From: Candidatus Methanomethylicaceae archaeon
Lineage (GTDB): Archaea; Thermoproteota; Methanomethylicia; Methanomethylicales; Methanomethylicaceae
Direction: 5' to 3'
Assembly (NCBI GenBank): GCA_026414165.1
Contig: JAOAJN010000004.1
Coordinates: forward strand, 62,001 to 126,000
Length of the DNA stretch: 64,000 bases
Of the stretch, positions 48,819 to 58,415 are shown piece after piece; position 1 is the first letter of the stretch; every line of letters starts with the position of its first letter. The notes under the pieces are model-generated. The model saw only the letters and a program-made list of their open reading frames with translations. It did no database searches and had not been told where the DNA came from. The position numbers and the translations under genes were made by a program.

Positions 48819-50759
48819 ATGGAAAAACCTTCCAGGAAAGTAGACATAACAGTAGCGCTCGTGGGCAACCCGAACGTAGGAAAGAGTTCGCTGTTTAACA
48901 GTCTGACGGGTCTAAATCAGTCGGTCGGCAACTGGCCCGGCAAGACCGTGGAAGTGGCAGAGGGCACCTTAGCTTACAAGGAAATAAAGATCAAGGTGGT
49001 GGACCTGCCTGGTACCTATTCCCTAACATCGTTCTCTGAGGAGGAAGTCGTAACCAGGGACTACATTCTCTCTGGCGAGGCTGATGTGATAATCAATGTA
49101 ATTGATGCGACGGCACTCGAGAGAAATCTCTTTCTTACCCTCCAACTTATGGAGATGAATGCCCCCCTGATTATTGCCTTGAATATGGTCGACGAAGCTA
49201 CCAAAAAAGGCATTGAGATCCGAGTTGATAGACTTTCAGAGCTCTTGGGCGTACCTGTAATACCAATAGTCGCAACTTCTGGTTTTGGTCTAACTGAACT
49301 GATGGAAGCTGTCTTGGCAAGACCTACCAAGAGTCGCCGTCTCACCTATGGTAGGGAGGTGGAGGCATATATCTCCCAAACCTCCCGCCACCTTCAGAAT
49401 ATTGAGGCGCCCTACCCCTTGGACTGGATCTCAATAAAGGTTCTAGAAGGCGATCCAATAATAACATCTCTTTTCCTGAAAGACAAACAAATCTCGGAAA
49501 AGATCGCCTCAGTAATGAAGACTATGGAAGATCTTCATGGAGAGCCGCCTTCAGTTATCATATCCTCTGAAAGGTATGCCCTATCACACCGCATTGCCCA
49601 GCAAGTCACGATATCCCATGCGAAGCCTGCGATATCCTTTGACGAACGTATAGACGGGCTCCTATCCCACAAAGTGGTCGGCTACTTGATCCTTTTAATG
49701 ACACTTTCGGGAGTGTTTCTTATAATCTTCTCCGCGGGCAGCTATCTCTCCGCTTACATAGATGGACTTTTTGTTTGGATGATTGAAACCATTCGACCGC
49801 ACCTTCAGGTATTGGATCCCACATTATCCTCACTTTTATTGGATGGCATACTCTTCGGTCTGGGTGCTGCCACCTCAATTGCACTTCCATACGTGGCCCT
49901 GTTTTACCTATTATTGTCGATATTGGAAGATACAGGTTATCTGCCAAGGGCTGCATTTCTTCTCGACTCGCTTATGCACAAGATAGGACTCCACGGCAAA
50001 GCATTCATACCAATGCTATTGGGTTACGGATGCAGCGTGCCCGCTTGCATAGGATGCAGGATCATGGAAACCAAAAGAGAGCGCCTTCTCCTAGGCGCCT
50101 TGGTTGTACTGATACCTTGCTCAGCTAGGACTGTAGTTATTCTAGGTGTGGCTGGCTCATATTTGGGTCCTCTTGTGGCTCTCTCAATATACGCACTTGA
50201 CCTGCTAATAGTCTTCTCGCTTGGGAGACTACTTTTCAAAGTCCTGCCAGAAGAGCCTGTGGGTCTCATAATGGAAATGCCTCCGCTTAGAATGTTTCGC
50301 ATAGCTACAGTTCTCAAGAAGACGTGGGTCAAGACCAAGGACTTCGTTTACATAGCTCTGCCGCTGATAGTCCTCGGATCACTCGTAGTCTCATTGGCCT
50401 CTTCCCTGAAGTTGGTTGATCTGATCGTCAATGGAATTTCGCCAATCACCGTCGGGTTAATGGGCTTGCCCGTTGCCACAGGTATCGCTTTTATATTCGG
50501 CTTTCTCAGGAAGGAGCTAGCCCTGATAATGTTGGCCACATATGTCGGCACAACCGACTTCTCCGTCTTCATGACGCCTGCTCAGATGATCATCTTCGCA
50601 CTTGTGATGGTCCTATACATACCTTGTATAGCAACCCTCTCGGCACTGATTAAAGAGTACGGCTTGAAGAATGCGCTTGCTATCACTCTGATGGACATAG
50701 CAATAGCGCTTTTTATTGGCAGCTTTGGAATCAGGATCCTTATGGCTTTAGGGCTCTAA
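48819..50759 (+). CDS. feoB: Ferrous iron transporter FeoB
   Basis: VALVGNPNVGKSSLFNSLTGLNQSVGNWPGKTVEVAEG; VVDLPGTYSL; GYGCSVPACIGCRIMETKRERLL. Confidence 0.95.
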   Translation: MEKPSRKVDITVALVGNPNVGKSSLFNSLTGLNQSVGNWPGKTVEVAEGTLAYKEIKIKVVDLPGTYSLTSFSEEEVVTRDYILSGEADVIINVIDATALERNLFLTLQLMEMNAPLIIALNMVDEATKKGIEIRVDRLSELLGVPVIPIVATSGFGLTELMEAVLARPTKSRRLTYGREVEAYISQTSRHLQNIEAPYPLDWISIKVLEGDPIITSLFLKDKQISEKIASVMKTMEDLHGEPPSVIISSERYALSHRIAQQVTISHAKPAISFDERIDGLLSHKVVGYLILLMTLSGVFLIIFSAGSYLSAYIDGLFVWMIETIRPHLQVLDPTLSSLLLDGILFGLGAATSIALPYVALFYLLLSILEDTGYLPRAAFLLDSLMHKIGLHGKAFIPMLLGYGCSVPACIGCRIMETKRERLLLGALVVLIPCSARTVVILGVAGSYLGPLVALSIYALDLLIVFSLGRLLFKVLPEEPVGLIMEMPPLRMFRIATVLKKTWVKTKDFVYIALPLIVLGSLVVSLASSLKLVDLIVNGISPITVGLMGLPVATGIAFIFGFLRKELALIMLATYVGTTDFSVFMTPAQMIIFALVMVLYIPCIATLSALIKEYGLKNALAITLMDIAIALFIGSFGIRILMALGL

Positions 50760-51225
50760 TACCATCTCGCATCTTCCTGTATGTTTCTTCCAAGTGCTCT
50801 GGCATTACCTTGGTATCAGATAAGACCGGCATGAAGTTTGTATCTCCATTCCACCTTGGCACTACGTGTAGGTGTATATGATCGTATCCCGCACCTGCCG
50901 CCCTGCCCACATTGAATCCTATATTGAACCCTTCAGGAGACATCGCCCTCTTCAGAACAGTTAAGCTATCCCTCAGAAGTTCAAAGATCTCCTCCCACTC
51001 CACTTCAGCCAAGTCCTCAATATTTTTGACATGTCTATAGGGCGCTATCATCAAGTGACCTGTATTGTAAGGGTATTTGTTCAGCATTCCAAAGACTCTG
51101 CCTCTTCTCTCAAAAATCAGATTCTTGGCATCTTCATTCTCCTTGGGCTTCTCACAAAAGATGCAGGTGTCCTTCTTATCCTCCACAATAAAAGTCAGCC
51201 TCCAAGGAGCCCAGAGATTCTTCAA
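50740..51225 (-). CDS. HIT-family hydrolase
   Basis: CIFCEKPKEN; NVGRAAGAGYDHIHLHVVPRW. Confidence 0.92.
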   Translation of the reverse strand: MKNLWAPWRLTFIVEDKKDTCIFCEKPKENEDAKNLIFERRGRVFGMLNKYPYNTGHLMIAPYRHVKNIEDLAEVEWEEIFELLRDSLTVLKRAMSPEGFNIGFNVGRAAGAGYDHIHLHVVPRWNGDTNFMPVLSDTKVMPEHLEETYRKMRDGIRALKP

Positions 51226-51238
51226 CCGTAGATCCTCC

Positions 51239-52231
51239 TTAACCGAGCATCAGTCTGTTCAAGTAAACCTTTAACTCATCATCGTAGCTGAGCTCTCTTA
51301 TCTTCTTTATGGCCTCGACTTTTGTGGAAAACCTAAAACTCGTGGCATTTATCAGAGACGCAAGTAAGAGGTTCTTTTCAATGCCTGCAAACTCTCCCCT
51401 CTTAACTTTGGTCCCTTCCAAAAATCCGCCCAGATCTGTGAATCCCCTCATAGTATTCAAATCTGAAGTTGCCAAGTATCCCTTACCATCGTATCTCTTA
51501 TCTTGGTAAATGCTAAATTCTAGACCTACATCGCACATAAGTTTCGAATAATCAGAGAGCATATTGCTTGGGAGTACTGCACCAATACCGAGTTTTGGAT
51601 AAGCCCTCAGACCGCAAGTAGTATTAACGAACGAACAGGAGATCCACCCGCTCGTGGACATTAAAATCCTTGAAGCCTCGACCTTTACGTCCGCTCCCCC
51701 CTCTAGAATGAAAGAGAGTGATGGCTCCCCCCCAAGGCGAGTCTCAAATTCAGGAGAGAACTCTCTGAGCTCTCTGACTGCTTCTTTACTATAAAGCTGG
51801 GTAACATAGCTCCCTCGCGCACCTGTCGTCCCAGGTCTTGTGTTATAGATCACATATGCAAGATCTGCAAAGATCGTGTGAAGCACAAGATCTTTGCCGT
51901 AAAATCTTATGCAATACTTGCCTCCTTCTGAATAGACTGACCCTCCGGATGCAACCATGCCCAGGAAGAGCCTCTTGAGGTCCGACTTGGAAAACCCTCT
52001 CTTCATCAACCCCTTAACGTAGGGGCTAGCAAGCCCTGCTATCCCTGTCAATATTAAGAGGAAGTTCAAAGGCATAATCGCCAATAAAGGCGACTGAAAG
52101 ATCAATACTCCCTCTGGTCCACAAATCCCCTGCGACTCACCATAACTAGAAATTAGAGTGTATACAATATTTGCAGAAGCACCCAGTACAAAAGCAACAC
52201 TTATGGCGTTAAAATACTCATTCGGGCGCAA
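51239..52231 (-). CDS. Membrane-anchored LAGLIDADG-like domain protein (tentative)
   Basis: Two N-terminal TM segments, then FLGMVASGGSVYSEGGKYCIRFYGKDLVLHTIFADLAYVIYNTRPGTTGARGSYVTQLYSKEAVRELREF. Confidence 0.4.
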   Translation of the reverse strand: MRPNEYFNAISVAFVLGASANIVYTLISSYGESQGICGPEGVLIFQSPLLAIMPLNFLLILTGIAGLASPYVKGLMKRGFSKSDLKRLFLGMVASGGSVYSEGGKYCIRFYGKDLVLHTIFADLAYVIYNTRPGTTGARGSYVTQLYSKEAVRELREFSPEFETRLGGEPSLSFILEGGADVKVEASRILMSTSGWISCSFVNTTCGLRAYPKLGIGAVLPSNMLSDYSKLMCDVGLEFSIYQDKRYDGKGYLATSDLNTMRGFTDLGGFLEGTKVKRGEFAGIEKNLLLASLINATSFRFSTKVEAIKKIRELSYDDELKVYLNRLMLG

Positions 52232-52243
52232 ATGCTATCTCCT

Positions 52244-52621
52244 CTACTTGATCTCATGAGGTACCTTTTGTGCTTTGCTATTGTAGACGGCTAAATTCGA
52301 TTCGTCGTAAGGGTAGGCGACAATCATCATGATCCTTCCATAAAAATTGTTGAGGTCTTCCGTGGATGGAGCATTATTTCCGCTCGGATGGGAATGGGCT
52401 ATCCCAATGATGGTCAAATCAAACGGGATCATATGTATGGGAAAACCCGAGAACCCCTCACCATAGGTTGAAAATGGCGGTATGAGAAACTCCGTCACCT
52501 CGGCATAATTTCCCTTTACCTTGCCCCTGATTAACATAATATTCTCTCTCGGGTGCACGTCTTTGCAGATCTCCAAGAATAGAGAGACTGCCTCTCTGTC
52601 TAAGTATACCTTCTCTATCAA
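52244..52621 (-). CDS. JAB1/MPN (JAMM) metalloprotease-like protein
   Basis: HSHPSGNNAPSTEDL = HxHPSGx(4)Sx2D JAMM motif. Confidence 0.85.
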   Translation of the reverse strand: MIEKVYLDREAVSLFLEICKDVHPRENIMLIRGKVKGNYAEVTEFLIPPFSTYGEGFSGFPIHMIPFDLTIIGIAHSHPSGNNAPSTEDLNNFYGRIMMIVAYPYDESNLAVYNSKAQKVPHEIK

Positions 52622-54069
52622 ACCTCTTCGCCCCCCACACCTAAAAACACCTCTATTCCTTCTGGTCCTCTTTCAAAGGAAGCCGTTAGAGTGTAAACAA
52701 CTGTTGATACGATTATAGTCCATGCATTCATTGGGAGTCCGAGGGGAGTCATTTTGGTGAAGTACAGCGCAATTGCCACTGAAAACCCTGAGATCAAAGT
52801 CAATATGGCAGACGCCCTCCCTCCCCTCTTCCATACAAACATGCCTAGCACTATGGGTGCCTGGGGGAGGAGAAGAGAAGAGGATAGCACAGCCAGATCG
52901 ACGATGAATCCAGGTCTAGCCAGCGCAAAGGCAGTACATGCCAGTGCCAAAACGCCTAATGTAGCCCTACCAACCAAAAGCTTCAGGCGGGTTGATCCAG
53001 GTCTGTAGCTTTCGTATATGTCTCTTGCCGCCATGGAACTCAATGTCAGCAGAATGCCGTCTATAGTTGAAACCGAAGCTGCCAGCACCGCTACGATCCC
53101 AAATACTCCAATCCACAATGGCGCCATTCCTAGTAAGGTCGGAGTGACCGAGTCCCTATAAGAAACTAGGGGAAACAAGCCGTTAACCGTGAGCCCCCTG
53201 AGCATAAGTCCCAATAGAGTTACCAATACTGTGAAGAGTAGCCCATAAGCCCCAAACCAAATGATCATAGACTTTAGAGTCTTAGAGTCCTTTGGTGAGA
53301 AGAGCCTTTGCACGACCTGCGGGTTTGTGACGGCAAAAAAGAACCAAGGGATAGTCATGTTGAGGAACGTAGAAAATGACCAGTATGGGTTTGGCACGTA
53401 GGATAAGGACCCTAATGATGTAAAATCAAAACCTCTTCCTTCGTATCCCCATGAATAAACCCACAAGACCATCAAAAACCCGGTGAATAACATTATCAGT
53501 CCCTGAAAGACATCTGTCCATCCAACGCTCCACATCCCTGCTATTAAGGACCAGATTAGCGCCACAATAATTGCAATTATCACGGCTGGAACATAAGGTA
53601 TGGCTCCCCCACTTGCACCCTCCGCTGCCATAGCTACTCCTATGACTTGGGAAGATGCGTAGGGTATGAGTGATATAAGCGCCAAGACTGTTACCGCTGC
53701 ACCCACTTCCCTGCCCCCGTAGCGGGCACTTAAAATCTCTGCAGGCGAGACATATCCGTACCTTTTATGGAGATTCCAGTATCTCGGAGCAATGAAATAA
53801 AGTAGTAGCAGAGTTCCTACAAAATAGACTAGCTCGAATCCCAGCGCCCCTACGCCTGTTGTGTACGCGAGCCCGACGAGCCCTATAAACATGAACGCAC
53901 TGTAGGTCGTGGCAGCATACGAGAGTGTTGCCAATAGAGTACCGAACCTTCCGCTTGCGGTGTAGAAATCCTTGAAGTCCTTCTTTAGATATTTTTTAGA
54001 GAAGAATGCTATCGCGCTACCGACTCCAAGGTATATCAGTATAGAGACGTAAACTGATATCTGATCCAT
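52618..54069 (-). CDS. Sodium:solute symporter family (SSS) transporter
   Basis: MDQISVYVSILIYLGVGSAIAFFSKKYLKKDFKDFYTASGRFGTLLATLSYAATTYSAFMFIGLVGLAY; start reset to 54069. Confidence 0.88.
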   Translation of the reverse strand: MDQISVYVSILIYLGVGSAIAFFSKKYLKKDFKDFYTASGRFGTLLATLSYAATTYSAFMFIGLVGLAYTTGVGALGFELVYFVGTLLLLYFIAPRYWNLHKRYGYVSPAEILSARYGGREVGAAVTVLALISLIPYASSQVIGVAMAAEGASGGAIPYVPAVIIAIIVALIWSLIAGMWSVGWTDVFQGLIMLFTGFLMVLWVYSWGYEGRGFDFTSLGSLSYVPNPYWSFSTFLNMTIPWFFFAVTNPQVVQRLFSPKDSKTLKSMIIWFGAYGLLFTVLVTLLGLMLRGLTVNGLFPLVSYRDSVTPTLLGMAPLWIGVFGIVAVLAASVSTIDGILLTLSSMAARDIYESYRPGSTRLKLLVGRATLGVLALACTAFALARPGFIVDLAVLSSSLLLPQAPIVLGMFVWKRGGRASAILTLISGFSVAIALYFTKMTPLGLPMNAWTIIVSTVVYTLTASFERGPEGIEVFLGVGGEEV

Positions 54070-54073
54070 CTCT

Positions 54074-54241
54074 TTACCTCCGCATCGAAATTGCAACAAA
54101 TATCAGATAAGCGACCGATATTCCCGTCCAGAAAATGAATGTCAGAGGTCCCTCAATTCCGTTGAGCAACCCATAGGGAATGAAGTACATGAGAAGAACC
54201 ACTATCACGGAAAGTAAAAGAAAGAGCTTTTTTTCAATCAT
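54074..54241 (-). CDS. Small two-TM accessory protein of SSS symporter (55 aa; missing from ORF track)
   Basis: MIEKKLFLLLSVIVVLLMYFIPYGLLNGIEGPLTFIFWTGISVAYLIFVAISMRR read by hand; immediately upstream of SSS. Confidence 0.75.
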   Translation of the reverse strand: MIEKKLFLLLSVIVVLLMYFIPYGLLNGIEGPLTFIFWTGISVAYLIFVAISMRR

Positions 54242-54322
54242 GGGTAGGATAAACAGTCTACCTTAATAATAAACCTTGTCAAAAATTCCTTATAAAAATG
54301 GATTGGGGCTTTCGCTTTACTT

Positions 54323-55000
54323 TCACCCAAAGGCCCTGTCTCCCGCGTCTCCAAGCCCTGGCAGAATGTAGCCATGGTCGTTTAACCCTTCGTCCACAGC
54401 AATGGTGAAGATCTCAATGTTCGGGTATTTGTCTCTGATGCGCTGAATCCCCAATGGCGCACATATCACAGTGGCGATTACAGATCTTTTCGGGTGATTG
54501 TCTCTGATGACCTCGTCCAAAACCGCAAGAAGTGTGCAGCCTGAAGCCAACATGGGATCCGCCACTATCAGGGTATCGTTGGGGTATATTTTTGATATTT
54601 TGCTGTAATTCCGCTCTATCCTAAAATTGTAGTTTGGTGCAGCTATACCCTCCTCTATCCTCTTCGCGCTGATTATGCTCTGCCTCGCGGCAGGGAAGAT
54701 CTTCAACATCCCCTCTACAAATGGAACTGCTGCCCTTAGGACATTCACGATCATTATGTGGTCCGCATCTGTGAGCTTTATTCCCTTAGCCTTCATTCCC
54801 GTCGGCGTCTCGACCTCGACCTCTTGGTAGTCCATTGTCCTCGCTATTTCAAGTGCGATAAGACGTCCAAGTTTCACCAACCCTTTTCTGAATGCTATCT
54901 GTCCAGTGTTCTTGTCCCTCAAAGTTGTAAGAATCTCTTGGGCCAGAGGATGGTCAACAACTTTGACGTTAGGAAAGTTTTTCAAATGAACCCTTCTCAA
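54323..55000 (-). CDS. upp: Uracil phosphoribosyltransferase
   Basis: VKVVDHPLAQEILTTLRDKNTGQIAFRKGL; VADPMLASGCTLLAVLDEV; AVDEGLNDHGYILPGLGDAGDRAFG. Confidence 0.95.
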   Translation of the reverse strand: MRRVHLKNFPNVKVVDHPLAQEILTTLRDKNTGQIAFRKGLVKLGRLIALEIARTMDYQEVEVETPTGMKAKGIKLTDADHIMIVNVLRAAVPFVEGMLKIFPAARQSIISAKRIEEGIAAPNYNFRIERNYSKISKIYPNDTLIVADPMLASGCTLLAVLDEVIRDNHPKRSVIATVICAPLGIQRIRDKYPNIEIFTIAVDEGLNDHGYILPGLGDAGDRAFG

Positions 55001-55137
55001 ACTAAATTTTGAGGTAGTATATTTATTTTTAGGTCCTTATGGTCCGCGTCAAATTTATACATGTTCATAGAATGCCTATAAGTGCTTGAAAAGATAGGGA
55101 AAATACTGCTAAATTAAGCGAGATAATGAGTTCTTAG

Positions 55138-55323
55138 AATGCCTATGATCTTGGCGGTAAAATTTATGGCGAGTACGAAACGCCCGCTTTGATTATACTG
55201 GATGAAGTTTTTGAAGAAGAAGGTTGGTTGCGGATGAAGAAAGCAAATGAAGAATTATATGGAACACGAGGAGAAGAAAATATCGCTTATCATAAGGATA
55301 ATTTGAAAAAACTTAATATCTAA
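55138..55323 (+). pseudogene. Possible gene remnant without start codon
   Basis: Open frame NAYDLGGKIYGEYETPALIILDEVFEEEGWLRMKKANEELYGTRGEENIAYHKDNLKKLNI* preceded by TAG; protein-like composition, no suitable upstream start. Confidence 0.35.
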
Positions 55324-55342
55324 TATTGAAATCAGTGGTATC

Positions 55343-56359
55343 TCATTGCATTTTGGTCAGTTTTTCTGCTACAGCCTTTGCAAAGTCCATCGTCCCCGCG
55401 CTACCTCCCAGATCTCTCGTCACACTTTTGCCCTCTGCCAAAACTGCATCTATGGCTTCCTCGAACCTATTGCCAGCATCCACCTCTCCTAGGTACCTCA
55501 ACATCATCGCAGCCGAGAGCATTATGGCTGCAGGGTTGGCATCCCACTTGCCTGCATGCTTCGGGGCAGTGCCATGTATCGCCTCGAAGAAGGCATATTT
55601 ATCCCCAATATTTGCGCTCGGCGCGATGCCCAGCCCTCCGACCACACCTGCCGCCTCATCAGATAGTATGTCACCAAAGAGGTTGGTGGTCACGATCACA
55701 TCCAGATCCTGTGGCTTCATTGCAATCCTCATCGCAGCCGCGTCTACGTGCATCTCCTCAAAAACAATTTCTGGGTACTCTTTCGCAACCTCTGCACAGA
55801 CATTCCTAAACAACCCGCAAGTCTCTTTCAAAACATTCGCCTTGTGGACCGCCGTGACTTTCCTCCTCTTCTCTCTCCTGGCAAGATTGAAAGCAAATCT
55901 TGCAATTCTCTCCGAGCCTTTCCTCGTTATCGTCCTTATGCCTATGGCGGAGTCTCCAAGATTATACTCCAGCCCTCGGTACATGCCCTCGGTGTTCTCC
56001 CTGACAATTATTAGATCTACTCCCTTATGGACCGATGGTACGCCAGGGTGGTTTCTAAAGGGTCTCACATTCGCGTAGAGATCGAGCATCTGCCTAAGCG
56101 TCACAGTGGCGCTCTTGAAAGTTCCAGGTCCCGGAGGGGTTTGCGTCGGACCTTTTAAGCAGGCATCTGAGGATTTTATTATATTAACGGTCTCCTCTGG
56201 TAGCTGGTTCCCGTACTTCTGCCAAGCACCCAGACCTGCCTCAACCTTAATAAACTCGAAGTCTAAACCGACGTAGTTCAGCGCATAGATCGCTGCCTCT
56301 GTTATCTCAGGTCCTATTCCGTCTCCAGTTATGACTGCTATCCTGTACTTCTTGCCCAA
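55343..56359 (-). CDS. leuB: Isopropylmalate/isocitrate dehydrogenase family
   Basis: IAVITGDGIGPEITEAAI; VRENTEGMYRGLEY; TNLFGDILSDEAAGVVGGLGIAPSANIGD. Confidence 0.9.
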   Translation of the reverse strand: MGKKYRIAVITGDGIGPEITEAAIYALNYVGLDFEFIKVEAGLGAWQKYGNQLPEETVNIIKSSDACLKGPTQTPPGPGTFKSATVTLRQMLDLYANVRPFRNHPGVPSVHKGVDLIIVRENTEGMYRGLEYNLGDSAIGIRTITRKGSERIARFAFNLARREKRRKVTAVHKANVLKETCGLFRNVCAEVAKEYPEIVFEEMHVDAAAMRIAMKPQDLDVIVTTNLFGDILSDEAAGVVGGLGIAPSANIGDKYAFFEAIHGTAPKHAGKWDANPAAIMLSAAMMLRYLGEVDAGNRFEEAIDAVLAEGKSVTRDLGGSAGTMDFAKAVAEKLTKMQ

Positions 56360-56438
56360 ATTTTAACCCCCAATCTTTAAAATTCCAAGGAGTATATGAT
56401 TTTTGCGCATCTTTCATGCATATTTGCTATATTTTAAA

Positions 56439-58001
56439 CTAATGGGTCTCGGGCGTCTGGTATATGCTAGCTCTTGAGCGTAAAGCTCCATCTAAGACCT
56501 CCTCGACCTTCTTGTTGAGGTAACCCCTGACGAACTTTATAGCGCTCCGAATCGTGAACTTCACTGCTGGGTTGTTCTTTTTAGAATAGTCATTTGCTAG
56601 CTCTTCTATCCACCGCAGGTTATGTCTCCATACGACGCGATAGAGCTCCAAGTGATATTGATTGGCATCTTCAAGGAAGCGCATTGGTTTGTTCTCATCC
56701 CCCGTAGCTGGGACGTAGAGGAGCGGCACGATAAAGCTTCGATAGTTCTTCAAAGTCTCCACAAGCTCTATGGTCTGCAAAATATCATTCTCCTTTTCGC
56801 CTGGCAAGTTTACTATTAATGTTGCCGCAGGTACCCAGTTATATTCGTCGCATATGGAAAATGCACTCTCCACGACACTTCTCCATTCTACGGGTTTAAA
56901 GGGGGCTGGCTTCCTACACATGTATCTCTCAATTATTGATATGCTACCCGTCTCTATGCCCGTCTGAAAACCTAACCAGGCATGCCTCTCAAGACCCAGT
57001 ATCTCTGAAACTGCTTTGACGGTAGAAGGACTAGATGCAATTGAGGCAAGTTCGGCATGGCTTATTCCGACGCTTTTTACGCCTGGAACCGAAGTTACAC
57101 TCTTAAAGAGCTCTAAGACTCTTTCATGATTTGGAACAAGGGCTGTTGTCCCATATCTAAGTACGTCTTCCGCATGTAGACAAATGTTTGTCTGCCCATT
57201 TTCAACGTTTGTCTTCACATCTTGGATGATCGCATCGAGTGGTCTATGGCGCAGCTTCCTCAGCGTAGGGGTGCAGAATCCACACCCCCTGCCACACCCT
57301 CTAGATACTTCAACGAGTCCGCCAACGGTCGCCCCTAGTAGGGGTGGAATGTCCTCCGCTTTCGGAGCGTCCTGAATATCCGCCGTTATTCTTACGGGTA
57401 CCTTAAGTTTTCCATCAAGTATTGACTCGATTACCCTTGGAAATATCGACTCCCCCTCGCCCTCTACAACAACATCAATCCCCATCCTTTCCATCTCTTT
57501 ATAACCAAGTTGCCACGCTCCGGGACCCCCAACCATGACTACAACTCCCTGACTTCTCGCCTTTTGGACTGCTTCTGAGCTTACAAGTTTTCTGAAGTAG
57601 TACGCATTGAAAGGCTCTTCATGAACAATCCCAAAAGGACCGCTGATTGTGGTTGAGGCCGGACCTTTACCGAGAGGATCAAAGGTAGAAATCCCTATAA
57701 CCTTGGTATCTTCGGAGAGAAACTTTTGAATTTTCTCAGGGATTATGACGGCGACCTCTTCCCTTTTAAGGAGGCCCGACCTGATGATTGCTGACTCTAT
57801 CCTCCTTAGTCCTTGTGGGGCCAAGATCGCCCTTCCATTTTCGTCGACTGGAACTTTATTGAAGACTGCCTTAAAGACGAATTCCGAGAGAAATGATGCC
57901 CTGGGCGCGGTTGATATGAATCCGTAAAAGAGCGAATTACCATAATTGCTCATAAGGGTTCGATCGCTCGTGAGTATTACCTTGCATTTGGCGAGACCCA
58001 T
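56439..58001 (-). CDS. B12-binding radical SAM protein
   Basis: B12-binding-like VVMVGGPGAWQLG...GIDVVVEGEGE; radical SAM RGCGRGCGFCTPTLRKLRHRP. Confidence 0.83.
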   Translation of the reverse strand: MGLAKCKVILTSDRTLMSNYGNSLFYGFISTAPRASFLSEFVFKAVFNKVPVDENGRAILAPQGLRRIESAIIRSGLLKREEVAVIIPEKIQKFLSEDTKVIGISTFDPLGKGPASTTISGPFGIVHEEPFNAYYFRKLVSSEAVQKARSQGVVVMVGGPGAWQLGYKEMERMGIDVVVEGEGESIFPRVIESILDGKLKVPVRITADIQDAPKAEDIPPLLGATVGGLVEVSRGCGRGCGFCTPTLRKLRHRPLDAIIQDVKTNVENGQTNICLHAEDVLRYGTTALVPNHERVLELFKSVTSVPGVKSVGISHAELASIASSPSTVKAVSEILGLERHAWLGFQTGIETGSISIIERYMCRKPAPFKPVEWRSVVESAFSICDEYNWVPAATLIVNLPGEKENDILQTIELVETLKNYRSFIVPLLYVPATGDENKPMRFLEDANQYHLELYRVVWRHNLRWIEELANDYSKKNNPAVKFTIRSAIKFVRGYLNKKVEEVLDGALRSRASIYQTPETH

Positions 58002-58072
58002 AGCGATCTCACCTCAAAGTAGGAAAATAATATGCGAAACTATAAATGTTTTGGAAATTAAAATATTGATAT

Positions 58073-58399
58073 ATGAAAAAGAAAGACGCCTTGCTTAGGG
58101 CTACTGCTAATGGACTATTGCGCCTAATGATAATGTGGATCTTGAATAAGAAGGAACACTCGGGCTACTATATAATGAAGGAAATTCGTAGAATAACTGG
58201 GATAAAGTATCACCCAGGGGTGATATACCCTCTACTCTACAGCCTAGAGGGTGACGGCTTGATCGCTGGCAAATGGAGAACTTCTGGGAGGAGGAACATT
58301 AAGGATTACTCGCTGACCCCTGAGGGGCTCTCCGCCTTCCAAACAATGAAAAAGTTCCTATCCTCTTCTATCAAAGAAATGCATGGCCTAATAGATTAG
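58073..58399 (+). CDS. PadR-family transcriptional regulator
   Basis: MIMWILNKKEHSGYYIMKEIRRITGIKYHPGVIYPLLYSLEGDGLIAGKWRTSGRRNIKDYSLTPEG. Confidence 0.88.
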   Translation: MKKKDALLRATANGLLRLMIMWILNKKEHSGYYIMKEIRRITGIKYHPGVIYPLLYSLEGDGLIAGKWRTSGRRNIKDYSLTPEGLSAFQTMKKFLSSSIKEMHGLID

Positions 58400-58415
58400 C
58401 AAAAAAGCAATCATT

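Noticed and set aside
55326-56078. 250-aa plus-strand ORF antisense to leuB
   Set aside because: Antisense artefact; no recognisable motif.
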